The notes beneath the pieces are model-generated. The model was not told the DNA's origin, searched no databases, and saw nothing but the letters and a program-made list of their open reading frames with translations. A program made the translations under genes and the position numbers. A stretch of 64,000 bases of DNA from Bacillota bacterium (GTDB taxonomy: Bacteria > Bacillota > Clostridia > Acetivibrionales > DSM-1351). Of the stretch, positions 52,345 to 60,758 are shown in pieces (position 1 is the stretch's first letter; every line of letters begins with the position of its first letter). The stretch spans positions 1 through 64,000 of the forward strand of contig JAEYHZ010000036.1 in NCBI GenBank assembly GCA_023409265.1, written 5' to 3'.

Positions 52345-53268
52345 ATGTCACTGGCACATGAACAACTTTTATATGCAGTTTATTTCGCACCGAGAGGCAA
52401 GAGCAGAATATTGAATCTGGGTCACCTGATTTCTCAAAGGCATATCAGTGCAACCGACAGATTGATAGGGTTAATCGGAGATGCAGGAGCAGGTAAATCT
52501 CTTCTTATTCGCGGGATGTTTCCGGGCCTTGAACTTACAAATGACGATGAAGGATTAAATATTCGCCCTTTGCCTATTTTCAGAGACACTGACAGAGCTT
52601 TTTTCAGCAGTCATACCTATCATATTGATGCAAGATTCGAATTGGCTTTTTCTCAGATTAATGATTTGGCTGATGCTGTAAAACGTGCTGTTCAACAGGA
52701 CAAAAGAGTAATAATTGAACATTTCGACCTGCTGTATCCTGTGCTGGGTATGAATGCAGAGGTGCTGATAGGAATTGGAGAAGAAGTTATAGTAACGCGT
52801 CCAAATGTTTTTGGTCCGCTGCCGAAAGATATTTCGGATATAGTTTTCAAGTCCATTAAATACAGAAAAATGGCACATACAGCAGAAGATCTGACCTGTA
52901 AGGTACTTTCCGAAGAGTTTGGATTCAGTCATCATCAGGTTCACAGTGATGTCAGGCATGGGTTTGTGCTGGAATTTACCGAAAAACCCAATATCGATAT
53001 TGAAGTAGTTGAAAACAGGGTAAAGGAATACATAAAAAAAGGTCTTGCAGTTGGCTATATGGATGAAAAACACATTCATATAGGAGATTCGGATAATTTT
53101 CATTGCACCGGTCCCAGAATACATGTCAGAAATACCGGTGAGATAGAGAATTTTCAACTGATCAAGGAATTCAAGTACGATCTTATATCCGGGGTTTATG
53201 CTCTTGTGGGACTTGTTGGTTCTGAAAGAGCCATAGACATCGATGATCTCAATAAATTAAGTCTATAA
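52345..53268 (+). CDS. P-loop protein with alanyl-tRNA-editing-like C-terminal domain
   Basis: A 307-residue protein of the family called alanine-tRNA synthetase second additional domain protein. A Walker A motif GDAGAGKS (residues 45-52) opens a P-loop domain. The C-terminal part has HHQVH (H196, H200) and HCTGPRIHVRNTGEI (C254, H260), resembling the zinc site of AlaX and AlaRS editing domains. The function is unknown. It lies between the hyp and glm operons on the same strand. The AAAGG site is 14 bases from the ATG, but a stop in frame just upstream excludes an earlier start. Confidence 0.8.
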   Translation: MSLAHEQLLYAVYFAPRGKSRILNLGHLISQRHISATDRLIGLIGDAGAGKSLLIRGMFPGLELTNDDEGLNIRPLPIFRDTDRAFFSSHTYHIDARFELAFSQINDLADAVKRAVQQDKRVIIEHFDLLYPVLGMNAEVLIGIGEEVIVTRPNVFGPLPKDISDIVFKSIKYRKMAHTAEDLTCKVLSEEFGFSHHQVHSDVRHGFVLEFTEKPNIDIEVVENRVKEYIKKGLAVGYMDEKHIHIGDSDNFHCTGPRIHVRNTGEIENFQLIKEFKYDLISGVYALVGLVGSERAIDIDDLNKLSL

Positions 53269-53374
53269 CAAAGTGATAGAGGCAAGAAAAAATTTTCTAA
53301 ACCGGAAAATTTTCTTTTAATGCGTTATAAAACTGAAGTCAGATATTTGAAAACTCCAAAAATAATTAAATGTA

Positions 53375-53468
53375 GGGGATAAAAATGAATTTTGTCCTAT
53401 GAAGACTTTACTCTCGATGAAAGCTCCGGAAGCTTCCGAGTCTGCATAGGGATAATTCATTTATACCC
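53375..53468 (+). promoter_or_regulatory. Structured leader of the glutamate mutase operon
   Basis: A long outer stem (53375-53401 with 53445-53468, a few bulges) encloses AGACT/AGTCT, CTCG/CGAG and AAGCT/AGCTT arms. It ends 20 bases before the glmS start. It lacks the conserved core of adenosylcobalamin riboswitches that I would expect. It is a candidate cis-regulatory RNA of unknown ligand. Confidence 0.55.
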
Positions 53469-53488
53469 ATGCGGAAATGGAGAAAAAA

Positions 53489-53902
53489 ATGAATAATAAA
53501 ACATTGGTAATGGGAGTTATTGGCGCAGATGTTCATTCTGTAGGCAACAAAATTCTAGAGCATGCTTTCCGGCAGGCAGGCTTCAATGTAGTAAACCTTG
53601 GAGTTATGGTTTCCCAGGAAGAGTACATACAGGCAGCAGTTGAAACTGCTGCTGATGTGATACTTGTTTCATCACTATATGGACATGGTGAAATAGATTG
53701 CAGAGGCCTCAGAGAAAAATGCAATGAAGCCGGCCTTGAAAACATACCGCTGTATGTGGGAGGTAACCTGGTAGTAGGGAAGACCCCTTTTGAAGAAGTA
53801 GAGGGCAGATTTCTCTCAATGGGATACAACAGGGTTTATCCACCCGGAACAATGCCCGAGGTAACAATAGCAGACCTTAAAAAGGATTTGGGAGTTGAGT
53901 AG
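53489..53902 (+). CDS. glmS: Glutamate mutase sigma subunit
   Basis: A 137-residue cobalamin-binding subunit of methylaspartate (glutamate) mutase. The B12 motif D14-x-H16-x-x-G19 in GADVHSVGNK and the GG loop later are intact. With GlmE it isomerises L-glutamate to (2S,3S)-3-methylaspartate using adenosylcobalamin. The start at 53489 follows TGGAG; an in-frame ATG at 53477 lies inside that site. It heads the operon glmS-glmL-glmE-mal. Confidence 0.95.
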   Translation: MNNKTLVMGVIGADVHSVGNKILEHAFRQAGFNVVNLGVMVSQEEYIQAAVETAADVILVSSLYGHGEIDCRGLREKCNEAGLENIPLYVGGNLVVGKTPFEEVEGRFLSMGYNRVYPPGTMPEVTIADLKKDLGVE

Positions 53903-53903
53903 C

Positions 53904-55298
53904 TTGGATGCCGTATTGTTGATAGATATCGGAAGTACATTTACCAAGGTTACAGCAGTTGATTTAAACGGCGAATGCATATTGGGCACCGCTAAATCGT
54001 TTACAACAATAGAGACTGATGTAAATGAGGGCCTCGAAAGGGCTATAGAGGAATTGGCCCATAAAACCGGGATAAGGGAATATTCCGGTAAGTTTGCATG
54101 CAGCAGTGCTGCCGGAGGACTTAAAATGATTGCGGTAGGTCTGGTACCCGAGCTTACGGCAGAAGCAGCTAAAATGGCCGCTTTAAGCGCCGGGGCAAAG
54201 GTCTTGAAAACCTATTGCTATGAATTGAGTGCCCGGGAAGCTAGGGAAATATATGAGCTTAAACCTGATATCGTCCTGTTGTCAGGTGGTACAGATGGCG
54301 GAAACAGTAAGGTCATACTTCACAATGCCCGTGTGATTTCTGAAATTGAACTTGATTTTCCGGTTGTGGTTGCAGGAAACAAATCAGCTTCTGATGAGAT
54401 AGTGGAAATTCTTTCAAAAAATAAGAAGGATGCCAGATTATGTGAAAATGTAATGCCAAAATTCAATAAATTAAACATTGAACCTGCCAGATTGCTGATC
54501 AGGGAAATTTTTCTCGAAAGGATTATCCGAGCAAAAGGACTGACAAAAGTTCAGAATCTGATTGAAGGTATATTAATGCCTACCCCATCTGCGGTACTAA
54601 ATGCAGCTCACTACCTTTCCTCAGGTTTTGAAGATGAAAAGGGATTTGGAGATTTACTGGTGGTTGATGTTGGCGGAGCAACCACTGACGTGTATTCAAT
54701 TAATGACGGAAGCCCCAATATGGCTGGCGTCATATTGAAAGGTCTTCCCGAACCAACTGAAAAAAGAACAGTTGAAGGGGATCTGGGAGTAAGATACAAC
54801 GCGGTAACTCTTCTGGATACTGCTGGAATTGGAAATATTGCCGAAAAGTCAGGTCTTAGCCGTGAAGAAGTTCTGAATTCAACAGGTCTGGTTAACGAGA
54901 ATCCGGCAATTCTTCCTGTAGATAATGAAAAAATCAGTCTTTTGGATCACGGTCTTGCAGCCATGGCTGTAAGGATGGCTACTGAACGTCATGCAGGAAG
55001 TATTGAAATGGAATTTACACCCTATGGTTCGGTGTATGTGCAATCAGGGAAGGATCTTGGAAGGATAAGCCATATTATAGGAACCGGCGGTCCGATCATC
55101 AATTGTTCCAACCCTGCAATGCTGCTTAAGGAAGCCATGTTTGATGAAGCACATCCCGGCATATTAAAGCCAAAAAAGGCAGAGGCATACCTGGATAAAA
55201 AGTACATATTGGCAGCAATGGGTTTGCTGAGCGTAAAATACCCCGGAATTGCCGTAAGAATAATGAAAAAAGAGTTGGAGATGATTTCATGGAGCTAA
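53904..55298 (+). CDS. glmL: Glutamate mutase-associated reactivase GlmL (MutL)
   Basis: A 464-residue ASKHA-type ATPase related to MutL, always encoded between GlmS and GlmE. LLIDIGSTFTKVTAVD is its phosphate loop and VDVGGATTDVYS the second nucleotide motif. It is thought to reactivate or repair the B12 mutase. TTG 53904 is the likely start, 9 bases after GGGAG; TTG 53895 abuts that site. It follows the glmS stop directly. Confidence 0.92.
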   Translation: MDAVLLIDIGSTFTKVTAVDLNGECILGTAKSFTTIETDVNEGLERAIEELAHKTGIREYSGKFACSSAAGGLKMIAVGLVPELTAEAAKMAALSAGAKVLKTYCYELSAREAREIYELKPDIVLLSGGTDGGNSKVILHNARVISEIELDFPVVVAGNKSASDEIVEILSKNKKDARLCENVMPKFNKLNIEPARLLIREIFLERIIRAKGLTKVQNLIEGILMPTPSAVLNAAHYLSSGFEDEKGFGDLLVVDVGGATTDVYSINDGSPNMAGVILKGLPEPTEKRTVEGDLGVRYNAVTLLDTAGIGNIAEKSGLSREEVLNSTGLVNENPAILPVDNEKISLLDHGLAAMAVRMATERHAGSIEMEFTPYGSVYVQSGKDLGRISHIIGTGGPIINCSNPAMLLKEAMFDEAHPGILKPKKAEAYLDKKYILAAMGLLSVKYPGIAVRIMKKELEMISWS

Positions 55299-56740
55299 GG
55301 AATAAGAAGTTGGATGACAGTTTATTTTCAGAAATCCGCAGTAACGTTCTTGAACAATGGCCTACCGGAAAAGATGTTGACTTCGATGAAGTAGTTGAGT
55401 ACCATAAGGCAATTCCGGCAGAAAAGGTATTTTCAAAAAAGCTGGCCGACGCAAAGCAGTCAGGAGAAACCTTGATACAGCCAAGAGCCGGTGTGGCCCT
55501 GATTGAGGGTCACATTGAGCTGCTCCGCTATCTGCAGGATTTTGGAGGAGCTGATCTGCTTCCTACAACAATTGACAGCTATACCAGACATAATCGTTAT
55601 GAGGAAGCCGAAAACGGGATTAACGAGAGTATCAAAGAAAACAGATCAATGCTAAACGGTTTTCCTGCTGTAAATCATGGTGTGAATGCCTGCCGTAGAG
55701 TTAATGAGTCCTTGAATATACCTGTACAGGTCAGGCATGGTACTCCTGATGCCAGACTCCTGACAGAAATAAGTGTTGCAGGAGGCTTTACCTCTTATGA
55801 GGGCGGTGGGGTATCATATAATATTCCTTATGCAAAAAATAACTCTCTTGAAAAGACAATTTATGATTGGCAATATGTTGACAGACTTATCGGAAAATAT
55901 GAAGAAGCAGGCGTATCTGTCAACAGAGAGCCCTTTGGTCCACTTACAGGAACATTGGTTCCCCCCTGCATATCTCATTCGGTTGCTATAGTTGAAAGTA
56001 TTCTGGCCGCAGAACAGGGTGTTAAAAACATTACGGTAGGCTATGGACAATGCGGAAATCTGATTCAGGATGTGGCTGCAATACGGACCCTTGGAATGTT
56101 AACCGAAGAATATCTTGAAAAATACGGCTATAAGGATGTTACCGTAACTACTGTTTTACACCAGTGGATGGGAGGCTTCCCTCAGGATGAAGCAAAGGCT
56201 TTCGGAGTTATATCCTGGGGCTCGGCAGCAGCGGCATTGTCCGGTGCCACAAAAGTCATAGTCAAGTCAGTTCATGAAGCCTTTGGTATACCCACAAAGG
56301 AAGCCAATGCATCGGGCTTGAAAGCCACAAAACAACTTGTCACCATGCTTCGTGACCAAAAGATGCCATTGACTCATGAGCTGGAAGTTGAAATAAATAT
56401 GATTCTGGCAGAGACAAGATGTATAGTTGATAAAATATTTGAGTCAGGAATGGGAGATATTGCAAAAGGTACAATAAGAGCTTTTGAGGCCGGTATAATA
56501 GATGTTCCCTTTGCTCCAAGCAAATATAATCTGGGACGTGCTCTTCCTGCAAGAGATAATAATGGAGCAATAAGATTCCTGGACTTTGGGAATTTGCCTT
56601 TTAACGATGATATAAAAGGTTTCCATATAAAAAGGATGGATGAGAGATCAGCGTTTGAAAAAAGAGGTGCAAGTTTCCAGATGGTAATAGACGATATTTA
56701 TGCCATCAGTAAAGGACGTCTGGTTGGAAGACCCAGATAA
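55289..56740 (+). CDS. glmE: Glutamate mutase epsilon subunit
   Basis: A 483-residue TIM-barrel catalytic subunit of methylaspartate mutase. QPRAGVALIEGHIELLRYL, TIDSYTRHNRYEEAE and FGPLTGTLVPPCISH are close to known GlmE proteins. It starts inside the glmL end (10 bases overlap) behind TTGGAGATG. With GlmS it forms the active tetramer. Confidence 0.95.
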   Translation: MELRNKKLDDSLFSEIRSNVLEQWPTGKDVDFDEVVEYHKAIPAEKVFSKKLADAKQSGETLIQPRAGVALIEGHIELLRYLQDFGGADLLPTTIDSYTRHNRYEEAENGINESIKENRSMLNGFPAVNHGVNACRRVNESLNIPVQVRHGTPDARLLTEISVAGGFTSYEGGGVSYNIPYAKNNSLEKTIYDWQYVDRLIGKYEEAGVSVNREPFGPLTGTLVPPCISHSVAIVESILAAEQGVKNITVGYGQCGNLIQDVAAIRTLGMLTEEYLEKYGYKDVTVTTVLHQWMGGFPQDEAKAFGVISWGSAAAALSGATKVIVKSVHEAFGIPTKEANASGLKATKQLVTMLRDQKMPLTHELEVEINMILAETRCIVDKIFESGMGDIAKGTIRAFEAGIIDVPFAPSKYNLGRALPARDNNGAIRFLDFGNLPFNDDIKGFHIKRMDERSAFEKRGASFQMVIDDIYAISKGRLVGRPR

Positions 56741-56824
56741 ACTTAAAGATTATCAAGATGATTAAGATATTTAAAAGTTCTTAACCTGAATAACTTAAAA
56801 ATATAAAAATAAGGGATGAGTGTT

Positions 56825-58072
56825 ATGAAAATTAAGGATGTGATATGTTCCGGAGGGAAAACAGGGTTTTTCTTTGATGATCAGAAAGCTATTAAGAGCA
56901 GTGCTGTTCCTGATGGTGCCGCCTACAAAGGAACTCCGGTTACAAAAGGTTTCACTGCCGTAAGGCAGGCAGGAGAATCAATATCTGTAATGCTTCTACT
57001 GGAAGATGGGCAGATTGCATATGGTGAATGTGCTGCTGTACAATATTCAGGCGCCGGAGGTAGGGATCCATTGTTTCTTGCCGAAGATTTCATACCGGTT
57101 ATCAACAGGCAAATAGCACCTTTGCTGAAGGGAAGAGAAATAACCACCTTCAGAGAAATGGCGGAAGAAATCGATAATCTCACTGATGGAAACACCTCCA
57201 AAAAAATACATACAGCTATACGCTATGGAGTTACCCAGGCAATTCTGGATGCTGTGGCAAAGAGCAGGAAACTTCTCATGGCAGAAGTTATAGCCGACGA
57301 ATACAATACAGAAGTATCTGACAGAGAGATCCCCATATTTACACAGTCCGGAGATAACCGTTATGAAAATGTTGACAAAATGATTCTCAAGGGTGCGTGT
57401 GTCCTTCCTCACGGTTTGATAAACAATGTTGAATCAAAGCTGGGAAAACAGGGTGAACTTCTGCTGAAATATGTTGAATGGCTAAAAAACAGGGTAGAGG
57501 AACTAAAACCCGACGACAGCTATGAGCCTGTTCTCCATATTGATGTATATGGAACAATTGGAATTGCCTTTGACAATGACAATAAAAAGATACTGGAATA
57601 TCTTAAGAAGCTTGAAAACACAGCATATCCGCTGAAACTAAGAATTGAAGGGCCAATTGATATGGATGACCGTGAAAAGCAGATGCTGGCACTGAAGGAA
57701 ATAACTGCAATGATAGATGCAGAAAATATGAGTCTGCAGATTGTTGCCGATGAATGGTGCAATACCTGGGAAGATATCAAGTATTTTGCAGATAACAGGG
57801 CAGGTCATATGATCCAGATTAAAACACCCGACCTTGGAGGGATCAATAATATAGTTGAAGCTGTTTTATATTGCAAGGAAAAGGGAATAGGTGCCTATCA
57901 GGGTGGTACCTGCAATGAAACAGACCGTTCGGCACAGGTATGCGTTCACCTGGCCATGGCAACAAAACCGGATCAAATTCTGGCCAAGCCGGGTATGGGT
58001 GTGGATGAAGGGTTTATGATTGTATACAATGAGATGCAAAGAATCCTGGCCCTTCGTAACAGAATGGCCTGA
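56825..58072 (+). CDS. mal: Methylaspartate ammonia-lyase
   Basis: A 415-residue enolase-superfamily lyase that removes ammonia from 3-methylaspartate to give mesaconate. The catalytic residues of clostridial MAL align with an offset of two: H196 in LPHG, D240 in IDVYG, K333 in QIKTPD, with the metal-binding glutamate in RIEGPID and the aspartate of VADEW between. AAGGGATGAG precedes ATG 56825; ATG 56816 is inside it. It follows glmE by 84 bases. Confidence 0.95.
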   Translation: MKIKDVICSGGKTGFFFDDQKAIKSSAVPDGAAYKGTPVTKGFTAVRQAGESISVMLLLEDGQIAYGECAAVQYSGAGGRDPLFLAEDFIPVINRQIAPLLKGREITTFREMAEEIDNLTDGNTSKKIHTAIRYGVTQAILDAVAKSRKLLMAEVIADEYNTEVSDREIPIFTQSGDNRYENVDKMILKGACVLPHGLINNVESKLGKQGELLLKYVEWLKNRVEELKPDDSYEPVLHIDVYGTIGIAFDNDNKKILEYLKKLENTAYPLKLRIEGPIDMDDREKQMLALKEITAMIDAENMSLQIVADEWCNTWEDIKYFADNRAGHMIQIKTPDLGGINNIVEAVLYCKEKGIGAYQGGTCNETDRSAQVCVHLAMATKPDQILAKPGMGVDEGFMIVYNEMQRILALRNRMA

Positions 58073-58161
58073 AAACATTAGTCTGAAATCTGATATACAT
58101 CTGACTTACATAGCAGTCAAAAATATGACAGGTGCATTTAAAAGAAGGAGGAATAGTTACA

Positions 58162-59526
58162 ATGGAAGGATTGCGTGTATTATCTCCGACAGCTATATTG
58201 GGTTATGGCTTTCCGGTAGAATCCTTTGAAGAGGGAATGAAAAGGCATCCTGATGTAATTGCGGTCGATGCGGGTTCAACCGATCCGGGACCATATTACC
58301 TGGGCGCCGGAGTTTCATTTACGGATAGAAATGCCGTTAAAAGAGATCTTGATATTATGATCACTTCAGCCATAAAGGAAGGTATACCAGTTATTATCGG
58401 TACAGCCGGCGGCTGCGGTGGTGAACCCCATCTCAACTGGAATATCAACATTGTAAGGGAGATTGCTTTTGAGAAGGGTCTGAACTTTAAAATAGCGGTT
58501 ATAAATGCTGAAATAGATAAGGAGCATGTTCTGAACATGCTGAAAAAAGGAAAGGTGTCACCGCTTCATCCGGCACCTGAGCTGACAGAGGAGGAACTTA
58601 ACAAAACTGAAAGAATAGTGGGTCAAATGGGTGTAGAGCCATTTATCGAAGCACTTGATATGGATGCCCAGGTTATACTGGCAGGAAGAGCATATGATCC
58701 TGCAGTTTTTGCAGCACTTGCCGTAAAAAAGGGCTATGACAGGGGACTGGCCATTCATATGGGAAAGATACTGGAATGCGCTTGTATTGCTGCAACACCC
58801 GGAAGCGGCAGCGACTGCATGATGGGATACCTGAACAAGGATAATTTCGTGGTTGAAGCCTTAAATCCAATAAGAAAGTGTACAACCCTTTCAGTGGCTG
58901 CTCATACTTTGTATGAGAAAACAAATCCGTATATACTCCCGGGACCAGGCGGTGTTCTGGATCTGGTGGATACAAAGTTTGAACAGGCCGGTGAAAGGGC
59001 GGTTAAGGTATCCGGAAGTAAATTTGTGCCTTCTGAAAAATATACCATTAAGCTGGAAGGTGTAAAAAAAGTCGGATATAGGACTGTATCCATTGCAGGT
59101 GTTAGAGATCCCATTTTTATAAGTAAAGTCGATGAAATAATTGCAGGAGTAAGAGCAAGAGTAACTGACAACTTTAAGGATTTAAAAATGGATTACCGCC
59201 TTGACTTTAAAATTTATGGCAAAAACGGTGTTATGGGTGAGCTAGAGCCTGAGAAGGAGATTAATTCCCATGAGCTGGGAATCATCATAGAAGCAGTGGC
59301 AGGAGATCAATCCACAGCTAACACAATATGCAGCTTTGCAAGATCAACAATGCTCCATTACGGCTATGAAGGCAGGATATCAACTGCAGGAAATCTGGCA
59401 TTTCCATATTCTCCATCTGATTTTAAGGCTGGAGAAGTATATGCCTTCAGTATATATCACCTGATTGAAGTAGCTGATCCGACAGAACTGTTTCCTATTG
59501 AATTGATCCCGTCCATAGAGCAATGA
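58162..59526 (+). CDS. AtuA-like protein (DUF1446)
   Basis: A 454-residue protein of the AtuA/DUF1446 family, named from a gene of acyclic terpene use in Pseudomonas whose reaction is not established. Typical segments are VIAVDAGSTDPGPYYLG, IIGTAGGCGGEPHL and LAGRAYDPAVFAAL. GGAGG lies 10 bases before the ATG. Its position directly after mal and before a DUF4387 gene links it to the mesaconate branch rather than to terpenes. It might act on mesaconate, citramalate or a CoA ester, but no catalytic residues are known to me. Confidence 0.85.
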   Translation: MEGLRVLSPTAILGYGFPVESFEEGMKRHPDVIAVDAGSTDPGPYYLGAGVSFTDRNAVKRDLDIMITSAIKEGIPVIIGTAGGCGGEPHLNWNINIVREIAFEKGLNFKIAVINAEIDKEHVLNMLKKGKVSPLHPAPELTEEELNKTERIVGQMGVEPFIEALDMDAQVILAGRAYDPAVFAALAVKKGYDRGLAIHMGKILECACIAATPGSGSDCMMGYLNKDNFVVEALNPIRKCTTLSVAAHTLYEKTNPYILPGPGGVLDLVDTKFEQAGERAVKVSGSKFVPSEKYTIKLEGVKKVGYRTVSIAGVRDPIFISKVDEIIAGVRARVTDNFKDLKMDYRLDFKIYGKNGVMGELEPEKEINSHELGIIIEAVAGDQSTANTICSFARSTMLHYGYEGRISTAGNLAFPYSPSDFKAGEVYAFSIYHLIEVADPTELFPIELIPSIEQ

Positions 59527-59611
59527 GTAACTTGAAAGAATTTTATAAATATGTTGTGGCCGCTGTGCGGCTAAAAGCCATGAATTTTACATGACTTTAT
59601 AGGAGGTTAAC

Positions 59612-59923
59612 ATGAAGCTGATTGATGCGGCCTATGTAATAAGAAGTAAAAACTCAGGTCCTTACGAATTAACTTTTGATATTATTTTTAAGGAGTGGGA
59701 GGTTTTTGATAAGGCTTGTGCAGCAAAGGTTATAAATAAGGAATTAATAGCCGGACTGTACGGCATACCCGTAGATAAGGTAATCAATATTGTGGAATTT
59801 AAACCGGCAAAGGCCATAAAGGCAACAATAGAAAGGCCGATTTGCTCAGGTGAACTTGGTGAAACGGACGTCTATGGAGCACAGCAGCATACACCCTTAT
59901 TCAATATAGAATTTAATCTGTAA
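59612..59923 (+). CDS. DUF4387 protein
   Basis: A 103-residue protein of the DUF4387 family. DAAYVIRSKNSGPYELTFDI opens a ferredoxin-like-fold pattern, and the C-terminus contains AQQHTPLF. AGGAGG precedes the ATG. It always appears beside AtuA-like genes in such clusters, so the two probably form a complex. The function is unknown. Confidence 0.85.
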   Translation: MKLIDAAYVIRSKNSGPYELTFDIIFKEWEVFDKACAAKVINKELIAGLYGIPVDKVINIVEFKPAKAIKATIERPICSGELGETDVYGAQQHTPLFNIEFNL

Positions 59924-60017
59924 AAAATCTCGGGTATTTGTTCCTGTTAAGGAAATTTATTGCAGGAGAAAAGAAAATTATTGCAGAAGAAAAAGAACCT
60001 TTATTGGGGGAATGTAT

Positions 60018-60677
60018 GTGAATGTTTTTAATATTATCGGTCCCGTTATGGTGGGCCCCTCAAGTTCTCATACCGCCGGTGCTGTTAGAATAGGTAAAAT
60101 CGCAAGAATAATGCTTGGCGAGAAGCTGGACAGTGCACTGATAAAACTGCATGGTTCCTTTGCAAGAACATATAAAGGTCATGGAACGGACAGGGCTATT
60201 GTGGGTGGATTGCTGGGCATGGAAATTGATGACGGCAGACTTGGCAACAGTCTTGAAATTGCAGCCAATGAAGGGCTTTCCTGTAGTTTTGAGTTTATCT
60301 CCTTAAAGGATGCACATCCCAATACAGCTGTGCTGGAACTGACCGGAGTATCGGGGAAAAAACTTTCTATAACAGGAGCGTCAGTGGGTGGCGGAAATAT
60401 TGTAATAAAAAGTGTTGACGGCCTGGATGTAAATTTTAACGGGCAGTATAACACTTTGGTAATCCAGCACAGGGACACGCCGGGTACAATTGCTTCTGTA
60501 ACAAATTTGCTTGCACAAGATGTTATTAATATAGCTCAAATGAAAGTTTACAGATCCGACCGGGGTGGTTGTGCCATTATGGTAATTGAGACCGACCAGG
60601 AGTTAAGTAATGAATTGACTGTTCCGGTCAACCGACTTCCAAACATCATTAAGGCAGTATCCATAAAACCGTTATAA
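60018..60677 (+). CDS. sdaAB: L-serine dehydratase, beta subunit
   Basis: A 219-residue subunit of the iron-sulfur L-serine dehydratase, which converts serine to pyruvate and ammonia. IIGPVMVGPSSSHTAGAVRIG, the substrate-loop signature, is at the N-terminus, and a C-terminal ACT domain (about 145-215) is present. GTG 60018 is the likely start, 7 bases after GGGGG; ATG 60012 abuts that site. The alpha subunit follows. Confidence 0.93.
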   Translation: MNVFNIIGPVMVGPSSSHTAGAVRIGKIARIMLGEKLDSALIKLHGSFARTYKGHGTDRAIVGGLLGMEIDDGRLGNSLEIAANEGLSCSFEFISLKDAHPNTAVLELTGVSGKKLSITGASVGGGNIVIKSVDGLDVNFNGQYNTLVIQHRDTPGTIASVTNLLAQDVINIAQMKVYRSDRGGCAIMVIETDQELSNELTVPVNRLPNIIKAVSIKPL

Positions 60678-60758
60678 ACCAAAGGTTGAAGAACAATTTT
60701 CCGGCTGTAGAAAAATTTCTTACGCCAGGTGAGTTTTAACCACGCAAAGGAAACTAAT

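Noticed and set aside
53280..53488. Adenosylcobalamin riboswitch before glmS
   Set aside because: The region is structured, but the conserved cobalamin-box core was not seen; reported only as an unidentified structured leader.
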